Source of the DNA: Citrobacter sp. RHB25-C09
GTDB taxonomy: Bacteria > Pseudomonadota > Gammaproteobacteria > Enterobacterales > Enterobacteriaceae
Length of the DNA stretch: 64,000 nt
Reading direction: 5' to 3'
NCBI RefSeq assembly: GCF_013836145.1
Contig: NZ_CP057483.1
Location: 248,001 to 312,000 of the forward strand
Part shown: positions 17,244 to 26,180 of the stretch, one piece after another
How the letters are laid out: each line of letters begins with the position of its first letter
Numbering within the stretch: the first letter of the stretch is position 1
Notes under the pieces: model-generated
Database searches by the model: none
What the model saw: only the letters and a program-made list of their open reading frames with translations
Told to the model about the DNA's origin: nothing
Position numbers and translations under genes: made by a program

Positions 17244-18591
17244 GAAACAACTCCTGTAATTGCGCATAGACACGCTTGTTCATACTGTTGACCGGGATCT
17301 CGTCAATCACCCGCCAGTAACGAGGAACGGCAACCGGCTCCAGCCACGGCAGTAGCGCCCGGCGCCACGCCAGCTCCTGAGGTTTCCCGCCGCAGTTTTG
17401 CCAGTGCTGATGCGCTTCGTCATCGAGCACCAGCAGCACGCCGACGCCCTGACGGCCTCCCCGGGTTACGGGCAACGCGACGGCTTCGCGAACGCCTTTC
17501 AGCTCCAGCAGGCGCTGTTCTACCTCGGTAAGCGAAATCCGCTTCTCTTCAATTTTGACCACCCGACCGCGACGCCCCATCATCCGGAACTGGCCGTTGG
17601 CGTCAAACTGCAAAATATCATCAAGTAGCAAGCCGCTATCGTCGGCGATAAGCGGGGAAAAAACGCGAAACGCGTCAGCTTCCGGCGTAAAGCACACGCC
17701 GGGAAATGGCAGCCACGCGTCGTTTTCCTGCTGGCGATAGCGCCATGCCAGAATCCCGGTTTCGGTACTGCCATAAATTTCGTCCGGCCAGACGTTTAGC
17801 CAGTCGGCGGTTTGCGTCACGTCTTCCCACGGTAACATTCCACCTGCCGACAGGATCATTTCTACGGGCGGCGGCGTCAGCTGGTGGTCGAGACGTTTTA
17901 AGAACGCCGGGCTACTGATAAACGCATAGCGATGCGTATGGTCGAGCGCCGCGAGTTGCTCGGCATAGTAGAGCATCGCCGCGTGGAGTGGCAGGCCGAG
18001 CGCCATCGGCAGAAAGATGCGGAACGTGAGGCCGTACAGATGTTGCGGGACGACGGACGAAACGATGCGGCAGCCCGCCAGCCGTTCAGCAAAGCGCATG
18101 GCCAGCAGTCCAGCTTCACAGTCCAGAGCGGCTATCTGTTTCATCACCCGCTTCGGCTCGCCGGTTGAACCGGAGGTAAACAGCTCTATCCAGGCATCGT
18201 GGCGCAGGGCGGGGAAAGGGTAAGGTTCATCGCGATACGTGGCGGATGAACTCACAACGCGCAGCGGGCCCTGCCAGTCCAGCGTTTTATCGCTGAGCAC
18301 GCCGTTGAAATACCGACGCTGCTCGTTAAGCAGCGAGACGCGGCTGTGGCCAGGAATGACCGGTGTTTTGCCCGCGTGCAGGGTGGCGAGCAGCGCCACG
18401 ATAAACAGATAGCTGTTTTCAAAGCACAGCGCCCAGCGTTCGCCTTCCTGCTGTTGCAGGTATTGCATCAACTCTGCGACATCGTGGCGTAAATGGCCGA
18501 GCGTCCAGGTTTTGTCGTCCAGCCAGGCGATCGGTGTCTGGGCAGGGCGAGGCGCGGTAAGCCATTCGGCAAGCGGCAGGGTCTGCTTCAT
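17230..18591 (-). CDS. apeH: APE aryl acid-ACP ligase ApeH (AMP-forming)
   Basis: 453 aa acyl-adenylate enzyme. The P-loop-like LFTSGSTGEPKRV motif is at about residues 136-148, YGSTETG near 275, and the hinge/C-terminal domain near GRRGRVVKIEEKRISL. In the APE pathway it activates 4-hydroxybenzoate (or a related aryl acid) and loads it on an ACP as the starter unit. Its start overlaps the apeG stop by four bases. No dedicated 4-hydroxybenzoate synthase is present in the cluster, so the starter must come from central metabolism. Confidence 0.9.
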   Translation of the reverse strand: MKQTLPLAEWLTAPRPAQTPIAWLDDKTWTLGHLRHDVAELMQYLQQQEGERWALCFENSYLFIVALLATLHAGKTPVIPGHSRVSLLNEQRRYFNGVLSDKTLDWQGPLRVVSSSATYRDEPYPFPALRHDAWIELFTSGSTGEPKRVMKQIAALDCEAGLLAMRFAERLAGCRIVSSVVPQHLYGLTFRIFLPMALGLPLHAAMLYYAEQLAALDHTHRYAFISSPAFLKRLDHQLTPPPVEMILSAGGMLPWEDVTQTADWLNVWPDEIYGSTETGILAWRYRQQENDAWLPFPGVCFTPEADAFRVFSPLIADDSGLLLDDILQFDANGQFRMMGRRGRVVKIEEKRISLTEVEQRLLELKGVREAVALPVTRGGRQGVGVLLVLDDEAHQHWQNCGGKPQELAWRRALLPWLEPVAVPRYWRVIDEIPVNSMNKRVYAQLQELFHDTP

Positions 18592-19169
18592 TGAGGATCT
18601 CGTTTAATCATCTGACGACGTACCAGCCATTCTCCGCTCATGAGCAGCCCCATTAACAGGTAGGCGATCATGCCGTTCCACGCTGTCCACATCGCCATAT
18701 CGCCGCGAATCGCGGTAAAAAGCGCAACGCCGCCATTGAAGATAAAAAAGGCGCACCAGATCTGCGTGACCCGACGGGTGTAGCGCACCGCCGCATCGGG
18801 AAGGTCGGGCTCCCGCAGCCGCGCCAGGCGCTCGACAATCGGCATGGCAGACCATAGTGAACCGCCAAACACGGCGAGCATGACGGTGTTGACGACGACC
18901 GGGTAAAACAGCAGAAGATGGTGTGTTTTCAGCAGATAGCTGGCGGCGCAGAGCGTGATGCCCGCGACGGCCACCACCTGCGAAACCACGCGCAGCGGTC
19001 CCGCCTGTCGCCGGGTCTGACGAAAGCGAAGCAACAGCAGCAGCGCCATGAGCGGAAGTAACCACTGCAGGCTGTGATGCGCCAGGCCAAACCAGATGAG
19101 GAAGGGCCAGGCGAGCAATAACACGCCTGTAAGCAGTGATACGGCAGGCAACGCGCGAGCGGCCGACAC
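18588..19169 (-). CDS. apeG: APE integral membrane protein ApeG
   Basis: 193 aa, GTG start at 19169 six bases after apeF. About six hydrophobic segments (residues 8-28, 33-50, 62-80, 83-102, 135-155, 160-180) joined by short basic loops. This is the uncharacterised COG4648-type membrane protein found in APE clusters between the ACPs and the ligase. Its biochemical role is unknown; position suggests product handling at the inner membrane. Confidence 0.8.
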   Translation of the reverse strand: MSAARALPAVSLLTGVLLLAWPFLIWFGLAHHSLQWLLPLMALLLLLRFRQTRRQAGPLRVVSQVVAVAGITLCAASYLLKTHHLLLFYPVVVNTVMLAVFGGSLWSAMPIVERLARLREPDLPDAAVRYTRRVTQIWCAFFIFNGGVALFTAIRGDMAMWTAWNGMIAYLLMGLLMSGEWLVRRQMIKRDPQ

Positions 19170-19175
19170 GACGAA

Positions 19176-19427
19176 TTACGCTTCTTTGAGCAGGCGTTCT
19201 ACGGCGTCTACCACATCCTGCACGGTACGTACCGCTTTAAATTCTTCCGGCTTGATTTTCTTACCGGTTTTCTTTTGCAGATGGACGATCATGTCGACTG
19301 CGTCAATGCTGTCCAGCTCAAGGTCTTCATACAGACGCGCCTCAGGTTTAATGTCCTGTGGATCCACCTCAAACAGCTTTACCAGCAGTGCGGAGACTTC
19401 GTCATAAATGGCTTGTTGTTCTGTCAT
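19176..19427 (-). CDS. apeF: APE acyl carrier protein ApeF
   Basis: 83 aa acyl carrier protein. The phosphopantetheine Ser lies in LELDSIDAVD near residue 40. Acidic helices and the spacing are typical of ACPs. It should be modified by AcpT (7056-7649) and carries starter or growing chains. It follows apeE by 11 bp with its own ATG. Confidence 0.92.
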   Translation of the reverse strand: MTEQQAIYDEVSALLVKLFEVDPQDIKPEARLYEDLELDSIDAVDMIVHLQKKTGKKIKPEEFKAVRTVQDVVDAVERLLKEA

Positions 19428-19438
19428 AACGGCTATCC

Positions 19439-19699
19439 TCAGGCACGTTGCGCGTGAATGAAAGACGCCAGCGTGGCGACGGAGAAGAAGTGCTGGCGCA
19501 TCTCTTCGCTTTCAGCGGAAAGCACCACGCCGTACTGATTTTTTACCGCCAGACCCAGTTCCAGGGCATCAATCGAGTCAAGTCCCAGGCCGTCACCAAA
19601 CAGCGCGGCCTCGGTGTCAATATCGTCTGCCGACAGCTCGTCCAGATTCAGTGTTGTTATGATGAGATTTTTAATTTCAAGGTAAAGCGCTTGCATCAT
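19439..19699 (-). CDS. apeE: APE acyl carrier protein ApeE
   Basis: 86 aa acyl carrier protein with the attachment Ser in GLGLDSIDALEL near residue 41. The start at 19699 (or the adjacent ATG at 19696) lies inside the last codons of apeD. Two distinct ACPs in one cluster are typical of APE systems, one for the aryl starter and one for extension; which is which cannot be read from sequence alone. Confidence 0.9.
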   Translation of the reverse strand: MMQALYLEIKNLIITTLNLDELSADDIDTEAALFGDGLGLDSIDALELGLAVKNQYGVVLSAESEEMRQHFFSVATLASFIHAQRA

Positions 19700-20492
19700 T
19701 AATTCCTGCGAAAGGTAACGTACCTGATTGTAATTGAAGCAAAAGATGCCGGTTTAGCTGCCTTGCCGCCAGCGCCGGTTCTTGTGAATTTGCAGTGTAA
19801 AATTGGTCAATCTTCACCCGTTCGCGCACCTTAATGGTGAACAGCGGTTTGGTGGGTGGAACCTGATACCATTTGCTGTGTTTATCCAGCATCCGTTGGC
19901 TACAGTTAATCGTCACCACGCGAAGATCGCTGCCGCAGCGCACGGCAATATTGGCCGCGCCGCGCTGGAGCGTCATGGTTTCGCCGGATGTCGTACGCGT
20001 GCCTTCGGGGAAGATTAAAATCGTGTCCCCCTGCCGCAGCCGCTGCTGGCTGGCAGGTAAAAGCGCATCCGCCTGGCTGTTGATCAGATAATCCGCTGCA
20101 CGCACAACGCCGCTGAGGAACGGGTTCTTCAGTAGCGCGCTTTTTACCATACAATCCGTTTCGGGCATCACCGAGGCCAGAAGCACATAATCGAGCAGGC
20201 TGGGATGGTTTGCGACCACCAGACATCCCCGCTCCTGACGTAAAATATCAGCGCCTTCAAAACGGTAATCCAGCACACCAAGCACGCGGGTGACCCATAA
20301 AAACAGGCGGAAACTGAGCGAAATGCTGCGTCGTGCAATGCGGCGACGCCGGACATTATCCCATACAATGACTAACAATACGTTAAACCAGATAACAGAA
20401 AGCAACAGCCCGCCAATGCCAAAGAGGGCAAAGCAGAAGCCGGTCATGGCGATCCGCCAGAACCGGTTCAGGCGATTAAAAAGCCCGTTCAT
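19677..20492 (-). CDS. apeD: APE lysophospholipid-type acyltransferase ApeD
   Basis: 271 aa from ATG 20492, overlapping the apeC stop (ATGA); an in-frame ATG at 20510 would extend it into apeC. A hydrophobic N-terminal helix (about residues 12-40) precedes a PlsC-type domain with NHPSLLDY (the HX4D motif) and FPEGTRT. It probably transfers an acyl chain to a glycerol or lipid acceptor, and may join the aryl polyene to its lipid anchor. Confidence 0.88.
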   Translation of the reverse strand: MNGLFNRLNRFWRIAMTGFCFALFGIGGLLLSVIWFNVLLVIVWDNVRRRRIARRSISLSFRLFLWVTRVLGVLDYRFEGADILRQERGCLVVANHPSLLDYVLLASVMPETDCMVKSALLKNPFLSGVVRAADYLINSQADALLPASQQRLRQGDTILIFPEGTRTTSGETMTLQRGAANIAVRCGSDLRVVTINCSQRMLDKHSKWYQVPPTKPLFTIKVRERVKIDQFYTANSQEPALAARQLNRHLLLQLQSGTLPFAGINDASALP

Positions 20493-21211
20493 GCCCGACT
20501 CCAGTGCCACTGCATCCGTTCACCTGGGAGGGTGAACGCGGGCGTGTCCTGCAACCAGTGCTGCAAAAACAGCAGGCTCTGCGGCAGCGAAGTTTCCTCG
20601 CCAACGGGGGCAGACTGCGTATGGCACTGCCAGTCGCTGCCCGCTTCACAGACCAGCGCGACCGCATACGGCCAGGTCGGCATATTTTTCGGCAGGTGCG
20701 GGTGATAAAACTCGGGGAGAAAACCGTCGAAATCGACCATCAGCACGCGCTGGTAGCCTGCCTGGAGCAGGCTGATGACTTCACATAGTCCTTGCTGGAA
20801 GGTGTCACGCCCAGCCGACAGCGAAGAGGAGACAATCGGCTTTTTCGCCGCAATGGTCAGGTTGCCCACCGCAGAATTATGAACAGAGAGGGCAAAATCG
20901 GTCGGTGAAAGCGCCTGTTCGGTCGCTAGTGCGTGCAGGATGCGGTAATTGCGTTCGAGTTCACCGTGACGACTGGTGTACAGAACGGCATCAATCTTAT
21001 GGCGACGAAGCATCGCCAGGCCGCACTCTACGGCGAGTTTACTGCCGGAGCTGAGGCGACGTGCGGTCATCATCGGAAGTTCGCTGAGCTTCCCCTGCGC
21101 TGCCGCGGGATCAATGGCGTGAGCATGCCGTGACCATTCCAGCCAGTGCGCTGCTTCGCTCAGACCTGGCGCCATCGCCTGCCAGTCAGTAATGTTCAAG
21201 GTAAATTTCAT
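20489..21211 (-). CDS. apeC: APE chain-length factor ApeC (ketosynthase-like, no active Cys)
   Basis: 240 aa, shorter than a full ketosynthase. It resembles the N-terminal ketosynthase family with the nucleophile region altered: LSVHNSAVGNL appears where a Cys would be expected, so it should not condense by itself. In the known APE system ApeC is the chain-length-factor partner of ApeO. The gene starts 46 bp downstream of apeB and overlaps apeD. Confidence 0.85.
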   Translation of the reverse strand: MKFTLNITDWQAMAPGLSEAAHWLEWSRHAHAIDPAAAQGKLSELPMMTARRLSSGSKLAVECGLAMLRRHKIDAVLYTSRHGELERNYRILHALATEQALSPTDFALSVHNSAVGNLTIAAKKPIVSSSLSAGRDTFQQGLCEVISLLQAGYQRVLMVDFDGFLPEFYHPHLPKNMPTWPYAVALVCEAGSDWQCHTQSAPVGEETSLPQSLLFLQHWLQDTPAFTLPGERMQWHWSRA

Positions 21212-21257
21212 TCATGCGCGTCCGCGGTAAACCGGTGATACTCATAGCGTGATAACG

Positions 21258-22325
21258 CTATTTTGTTATTTTCTTTTGGCATATCAGTAAAGTATGCCCA
21301 ACGCCCAAATTGTCATGGCGTTCTTCTACCTGGAATCCTGCCTGGTCCAGGTAGCGATAAAATTTCTCTGCGCTGTAAAAGCGACTGTTGCCATTCGCCA
21401 TGCAGGTAAAATAGAGCGAAGACGCATTCAGGCTGAATGACGCGGCCTCAAAGCGCTGGGCATCCCAGAATAGCTCCATAATGCACAGCCTTGCCCCTGC
21501 TTTCATTACGTCTGCAACGTTGCTTAGGATGGTGACAATTTGCTCGGGTGAAAAACAGTCAAGGAATTGACTCATCCACCAGACATCGGCCTCTTTTGGC
21601 AGAGGCGCATCGCCAAGCATATCCACCGCATGAAAATCGATGCGATGAGACAGCCCGGCATTTTCAATATTTTCACGGGCAAGTGCAATTTGTTGTGGCA
21701 AATCTAATAGCGTAACCGCGATATTTTCGTCGTACTGAGCGCAGCGAATTGCCCATTTACCCGTATTTCCGCCCACATCGTACAGGGTTGCAGGACGACT
21801 AGCGAATACATAGGGCAGCGCGGCATTAAAGGCGCCGTCAGAATAGTAATGATCGAAGGCAAACCAGCTTTTTTTCGCGGCTTCCGGTAATTGCGAAAGC
21901 GCCGGATAGATTGTCGGCCAGTCGCCAAACACTTTTAAGCCGGAAGGCTTTCCTTCTTTCAACGCGTTTTCTAAAAAGTACAGACCCTGGTAACAAACGT
22001 CCTGGGTGAAATCCATATTCACTCGGGTCATCGTATCGTGCAAAAGGAAATATCCGATTTTAGCCAGATAATAACGCTCCGCTTTATAGGTAATAATTCT
22101 GCCGCTTAATCCCATATCCAGTAGAACGCTGACCGCATATTCATTGACGAGGCTATTCTCGACGATCTCTTCTAACGTCGCGCCCTGTTTTCCCTGACTG
22201 TCGAGCCAGGCCAGTACGTTAGCATTACGCAGGCAGAGCGCGGTTTGAAACAGCATAGGGGCGAAGGCGATACGTTGAGCTTCAGCGATCGCATCCAGTG
22301 CGCTGAGAGAATCCTGTTCGTACAT
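21258..22325 (-). CDS. apeB: APE SAM-dependent methyltransferase ApeB
   Basis: 355 aa, organised like small-molecule O/C-methyltransferases: an N-terminal dimerisation part (residues 1-170) and a C-terminal Rossmann SAM domain with VGGNTGKWA (motif I) near 178, LLDLPQQ near 205 and FHAVDML near 230. It probably methylates the aryl head of the polyene, as APE pigments of this type often carry a ring methyl group. A hairpin at 22363-22383 lies between it and apeA. Confidence 0.85.
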   Translation of the reverse strand: MYEQDSLSALDAIAEAQRIAFAPMLFQTALCLRNANVLAWLDSQGKQGATLEEIVENSLVNEYAVSVLLDMGLSGRIITYKAERYYLAKIGYFLLHDTMTRVNMDFTQDVCYQGLYFLENALKEGKPSGLKVFGDWPTIYPALSQLPEAAKKSWFAFDHYYSDGAFNAALPYVFASRPATLYDVGGNTGKWAIRCAQYDENIAVTLLDLPQQIALARENIENAGLSHRIDFHAVDMLGDAPLPKEADVWWMSQFLDCFSPEQIVTILSNVADVMKAGARLCIMELFWDAQRFEAASFSLNASSLYFTCMANGNSRFYSAEKFYRYLDQAGFQVEERHDNLGVGHTLLICQKKITK

Positions 22326-22362
22326 GGCGAGAACAACCTGTCATAAGGGCAATAAGAGTGTT

Positions 22363-22383
22363 ATCGGACCGAAACGGCCCGAT
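22363..22383 (-). other. Intra-operon hairpin between apeA and apeB
   Basis: On the minus strand ATCGGGCCG-TTT-CGGTCCGAT can pair over nine positions with one G-U pair. There is no T run after it, so it is more likely an RNA-processing or partial-termination element than a terminator. Confidence 0.4.
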
Positions 22384-22400
22384 ATTAGGAAGAATTACGT

Positions 22401-22790
22401 TTACAGACCTGCACCTGCGGACAAATTCACCTGAATGTCTTTATCCAGGTTGCGAACCCAACGGTTGTAGTTCTTATGAATTTTACCGCCAGACGCTTGC
22501 AGATTGAGGCTGCTGTCGTAGGTGATGTTATAGCTGGTTGAGGTGTAGGTGATGCGAACTTCCGCAACGTGGTCGCGAGACTGCTGACGCGCTTTAATGA
22601 CGCCCGGCCCTGCTTCATTCATGATCCACTTACGCTGCATTCCCGCTTTCAGGATGGCATTTTTTACCTGATCCTGAGTATGGCCTGCGGATACAGTTGA
22701 GTGAACCTGATCGATTGGCGCCGTACGCGCGCATCCAGCCAACGCACCTACAACCGCGATTGCCGCAAACCACTTAATGTATTGTTTCAT
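22401..22790 (-). CDS. apeA: APE cluster lipoprotein ApeA
   Basis: 129 aa lipoprotein: MKQYIKWFAAIAVVGALAGC, with the lipidated Cys at residue 20. The remainder is basic and beta-rich, with no recognised catalytic motif. It is the first gene of the cluster on the minus strand and has a good ribosome site (AGGGAG) ahead of ATG 22790. It is followed by a 75-bp gap and a hairpin before apeB. Function unknown; named by position in the ape nomenclature. Confidence 0.75.
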   Translation of the reverse strand: MKQYIKWFAAIAVVGALAGCARTAPIDQVHSTVSAGHTQDQVKNAILKAGMQRKWIMNEAGPGVIKARQQSRDHVAEVRITYTSTSYNITYDSSLNLQASGGKIHKNYNRWVRNLDKDIQVNLSAGAGL

Positions 22791-23053
22791 GAATACTCCC
22801 TATCAAAATAGCTATTTATTAACGTCAACGTGTCTTAATTTGCTTTAAGGATAATAATACCGTGTATTTCTTATGATTAAAGATGGCACCGTCGGGAAAA
22901 ATCTGTAATTAACCCCATCCAATGGAGCGGTTAATATTCTCCGATATATCATCAGGTTAATCAATTAACCCTTACTTAAACAAGATCATCAATATTATTT
23001 AATTTGCATTGAAAATAATGCCGAAGTGAGCATAACAGTTTCTTTATAGAAAC

Positions 23054-23092
23054 AGCGTGCTTCGTGAGATTTTCAGGTCACAAAAGCACGCT
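23054..23092. other. Strong intergenic hairpin between apeA and yhhT
   Basis: AGCGTGCTT (23054-23062) and AAGCACGCT (23084-23092) are perfectly complementary, and GTGA/TCAC adds four pairs inside. There is no T run on either side. The surrounding 22791-23124 is AT-rich and carries no gene I can support; it must contain the apeA promoter. Confidence 0.55.
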
Positions 23093-23118
23093 ATATTGTA
23101 ATTTCACTTATAAATGAA

Positions 23119-23143
23119 TAAAACTACCCTGGTTGGTAGGGTA
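23119..23143 (-). terminator. yhhT terminator
   Basis: On the minus strand TACCCT-ACCAACC-AGGGTA is a perfect six-base-pair stem followed by GTTTTATT, six bases after the yhhT stop codon. Confidence 0.7.
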
Positions 23144-23148
23144 TTTGT

Positions 23149-24198
23149 TCAGCCTGGTAGGCGGTTTTTAGGTCGCCCTGGTCCCAGCAATATCGCCAGT
23201 TTGCTGCCGCCCTGAGTGGTTTCCATCCATATTTTACAGACGCTGGTCAGCGGTACGGACAGCAACATTCCCACCGGCCCCAGCAGCCAGCCCCAAATTA
23301 ACAAGGAAAGAAAAACTACCATCGTTGACATGCCCAGACGGTGCCCCATCATGCGTGGCTCAACCATATTTCCCAACACCATATGGACCACCAGAAATAG
23401 CACCCCGACCAGCACGCACTCGTAAATACCATTGAACAGCAATGCCTGAATCATCGGCGGGACGGCGGAGATTACCGAGCCAATATTGGGAACATAATTC
23501 AGCAGGAACGCCAGTACGCCCCACATCAACGCAAACTGAATATCCATCAACGCCAGCCCCAGCCAGACAATGACGCCGGTCCACAGGCTGAGCAACGTTT
23601 TTAACGCCAGGTAGTGAGTAACGCCCTTTAGCGCCCGGTGGAGCCCGGCAATGTGAATTTGCGGATTATGCAGGGCAAAGCGCATCTTATAAGGTACGTG
23701 GCGGACTTCAAAAAGCATAAAAACGACGGTCATCACCAGCAGCACAACGCTGGCCATGGCACCGGAAAGCCCGGTCATTACGGCGGTGGTGAAGGTCACG
23801 ATTTTCTCGGAGTCCATCCGTTGAAGCATACGCTCAGGCGATATATGCAGATTGAGGAACGGCATCATCTCCTGTACATAAAGCACCTTGCGCGTCAGCT
23901 CTTTATTGTACTTCGGCAGCATCGCGATGAACTCATTGAACGAAGCGGCCAGCACGCCAATCAGGGCGGTGAGAACAATCAACATCACCACCACCACGAT
24001 GGTGATCGCCACCGGGCGTTTTATCCCCCGACGAACAAACCAGGTGACCAGAGGGTTGAGAACAATGGCGAAAAAGAGCGCCAGCAGAAGTTGCACAATC
24101 AGGTCAGCGGCGGCGTGGATCCCGGCGAGGATGATGACCAGTGACGCCAATTTAAGCATCATATGTAAACCCGTTTTTTCAGGGAGTGGGGTTGTCAT
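23149..24198 (-). CDS. yhhT: AI-2E-family membrane transporter YhhT
   Basis: 349 aa from ATG 24198, the E. coli length; the open frame to 24306 overlaps the yhhS region and is rejected. Eight or so membrane segments, with the family's C-terminal cluster GPVGMLLSVPLTSVCKIWME. These proteins are putative permeases; E. coli YhhT has no proven substrate. It is divergent from yhhS. Confidence 0.92.
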   Translation of the reverse strand: MTTPLPEKTGLHMMLKLASLVIILAGIHAAADLIVQLLLALFFAIVLNPLVTWFVRRGIKRPVAITIVVVVMLIVLTALIGVLAASFNEFIAMLPKYNKELTRKVLYVQEMMPFLNLHISPERMLQRMDSEKIVTFTTAVMTGLSGAMASVVLLVMTVVFMLFEVRHVPYKMRFALHNPQIHIAGLHRALKGVTHYLALKTLLSLWTGVIVWLGLALMDIQFALMWGVLAFLLNYVPNIGSVISAVPPMIQALLFNGIYECVLVGVLFLVVHMVLGNMVEPRMMGHRLGMSTMVVFLSLLIWGWLLGPVGMLLSVPLTSVCKIWMETTQGGSKLAILLGPGRPKNRLPG

Positions 24199-24330
24199 TC
24201 TTCTTTCCTTACTGATGATTTTCATTAAGTGTAGCGGCTGGCTTGTTACCGCTATTCCTAATCTGCATGCTGATTTTCTCGCCGTGGCGTGGTAGAAATG
24301 AAACACTGTTGTGAAAACGTGGTGATCCCC

Positions 24331-25548
24331 ATGCCCGAATCCGTCGCTGAACCGGCGCTAAACGGATTGCGCCTCAATCTGCGCATTGTTTCTGTTGTGA
24401 TGTTTAATTTCGCCAGCTACCTGACCATTGGTCTGCCGCTCGCGGTCTTACCCGGCTATGTCCATGATGTCATGGGGTACAGCGCTTTCTGGGCGGGACT
24501 GGTGATTAGCCTGCAATACTTCGCCACGTTACTGAGCCGCCCCCACGCCGGGCGATACGCTGATCTGCTCGGTCCGAAAAAAATTGTTGTGTTTGGCCTG
24601 TGCGGCTGTTTCTTGAGTGGCGCAGGTTATTTCCTGGCTGGGAGCGTCAGCGACTGGCCGATTGTCAGTTTAGTTGTGCTGTGCCTTGGCCGGGTGATCC
24701 TGGGCGTGGGGCAGAGCTTCGCTGGTACCGGTTCGACCCTGTGGGGCGTGGGAGTGGTTGGTTCGCTGCATATCGGGCGGGTGATCTCGTGGAACGGCAT
24801 TGTGACCTACGGCGCGATGGCGATGGGCGCGCCGCTTGGCGTGCTGTTCTACGCCTGGGGCGGTTTACAGGGGCTGGCGCTGATCATTATGGGCATCGCC
24901 CTGCTGGCGATCCTGCTGGCAATTCCTCGTCCGAGCGTTAAGGCGAACAAGGGCAAACCGCTGCCGTTTCGCGCCGTCCTTGGGCGCGTCTGGCTGTACG
25001 GGATGGCGCTGGCGTTGGCCTCCGCTGGTTTTGGGGTCATCGCCACCTTTATCACCCTGTTTTATGACGCCAAAGGCTGGGACGGCGCGGCGTTTGCCCT
25101 CACTCTGTTCAGCTGTGCGTTTGTCGGTACGCGACTGTTGTTTCCGAATGGCATCAACCGCTTTGGCGGCCTGAACGTGGCGATGATCTGCTTTAGCGTG
25201 GAGATTGTCGGACTGTTGCTGGTCGGGACAGCAATGGTGCCGTGGATGGCCAAAGTGGGCGTGCTGCTGGCAGGGATGGGGTTCTCGCTGGTGTTCCCGG
25301 CGCTCGGTGTGGTGGCGGTCAAAGCCGTACCGCAGCAGAATCAGGGCGCGGCGCTGGCCACCTACACGGTGTTTATGGATCTGTCGTTGGGCGTAACGGG
25401 TCCGCTGGCAGGGTTAGTGATGAGCTGGGCGGAAGTCCCGGTGATTTACCTGGGCGCAGCGGGGCTGGTGGCGATCGCGTTGCTGCTGACGTGGCGGTTA
25501 AAAAAACGGCCTCCGGAGGAACCCCAGGAGGCCGTTGTATCGTCATAA
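24331..25548 (+). CDS. yhhS: Major facilitator superfamily transporter YhhS
   Basis: 405 aa from ATG 24331, equal to E. coli YhhS; upstream in-frame codons at 24289-24328 are poorly placed. Twelve membrane segments, with the MFS loop motif RPHAGRYADLLGPKK between helices 2 and 3. It is a putative drug or metabolite exporter. Its last 15 codons contain the inverted repeat that serves as the terminator of the convergent gene dcrB. Confidence 0.93.
   Translation: MPESVAEPALNGLRLNLRIVSVVMFNFASYLTIGLPLAVLPGYVHDVMGYSAFWAGLVISLQYFATLLSRPHAGRYADLLGPKKIVVFGLCGCFLSGAGYFLAGSVSDWPIVSLVVLCLGRVILGVGQSFAGTGSTLWGVGVVGSLHIGRVISWNGIVTYGAMAMGAPLGVLFYAWGGLQGLALIIMGIALLAILLAIPRPSVKANKGKPLPFRAVLGRVWLYGMALALASAGFGVIATFITLFYDAKGWDGAAFALTLFSCAFVGTRLLFPNGINRFGGLNVAMICFSVEIVGLLLVGTAMVPWMAKVGVLLAGMGFSLVFPALGVVAVKAVPQQNQGAALATYTVFMDLSLGVTGPLAGLVMSWAEVPVIYLGAAGLVAIALLLTWRLKKRPPEEPQEAVVSS
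25499..25536 (-). terminator. dcrB terminator, nested in the yhhS coding sequence
   Basis: AACGGCCTCC (25505-25514) and GGAGGCCGTT (25527-25536) form a perfect ten-pair stem. Read on the minus strand it is followed by TTTTTAAC, a standard intrinsic terminator, 16 bases beyond the dcrB stop. The two genes converge with three bases between their ends. Confidence 0.85.
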
Positions 25549-25551
25549 CCG

Positions 25552-26109
25552 TTACTGGATGACCAGCGTATTAATAATGCTTTCCGCTTCAGCCTGCGCT
25601 TTTTGCTGGTCGTCAGCAGGCAGCGTAATTTGCAGGGTCAGCAGTTGGTTATCAACTTTGCCCAGCACCACGGAGGAATAAGCGGTCTGGCCTTTCGCCG
25701 AGATAATGCTGTCCAGTTGCTGCAGCGTGTGGCCTTTCAGTTCGATGGATTTATTCGTTACCACCTGCAACTGCGGGTCACGGCTGCGCTGTTGCTCTTC
25801 CAGGCGCTTCGCCAGTACGGACAGTTCGTCGCTGGTGTTGTCCCCAACGATCACAATGACCGCTTTCTGGCCCGTCGCGTCAGAGTAAACGTGCATATTG
25901 TTGGCCTGCGTACCCAGCTTGCCGCTTTGATCGGTCATATCCGCAGGCAGGGAGAAACTCAGTTTGCCGTCGAGCAGCGTGACAGGTTGACCGGTGGCGC
26001 TGTTTTCGGCTGTGGCACCTTCTGCTGGCGCTTTTGTATCACTGTTATCACAAGCCGCCAGCCCCATAACCAGCAGGCCAATACCGACATATTTAACCAG
26101 ATTACGCAT
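25552..26109 (-). CDS. dcrB: Lipoprotein DcrB
   Basis: 185 aa from ATG 26109, the E. coli length. The lipobox LAAC is at Cys20 (VMGLAACDNSD). The mature part is the DUF1795/DcrB fold with LLDGKLSFSLPADM and a C-terminal helix. In E. coli DcrB is an inner-membrane-associated lipoprotein needed for phage C1/C6 DNA entry and for envelope homeostasis. It lies downstream of yhhQ in the same direction. Confidence 0.94.
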   Translation of the reverse strand: MRNLVKYVGIGLLVMGLAACDNSDTKAPAEGATAENSATGQPVTLLDGKLSFSLPADMTDQSGKLGTQANNMHVYSDATGQKAVIVIVGDNTSDELSVLAKRLEEQQRSRDPQLQVVTNKSIELKGHTLQQLDSIISAKGQTAYSSVVLGKVDNQLLTLQITLPADDQQKAQAEAESIINTLVIQ

Positions 26110-26180
26110 TGACTTCTTCCTTTCGATAAACGGCCATAACGGCGCATTCATCCATCTTATCACAACTGAGAAACGAACCC

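Noticed and set aside
21244..21261. ATAGCG-TGATAA-CGCTAT hairpin followed by T's on the plus strand
   Set aside because: It faces the wrong way for every gene here and overlaps the apeB stop; too short to call an antisense terminator.
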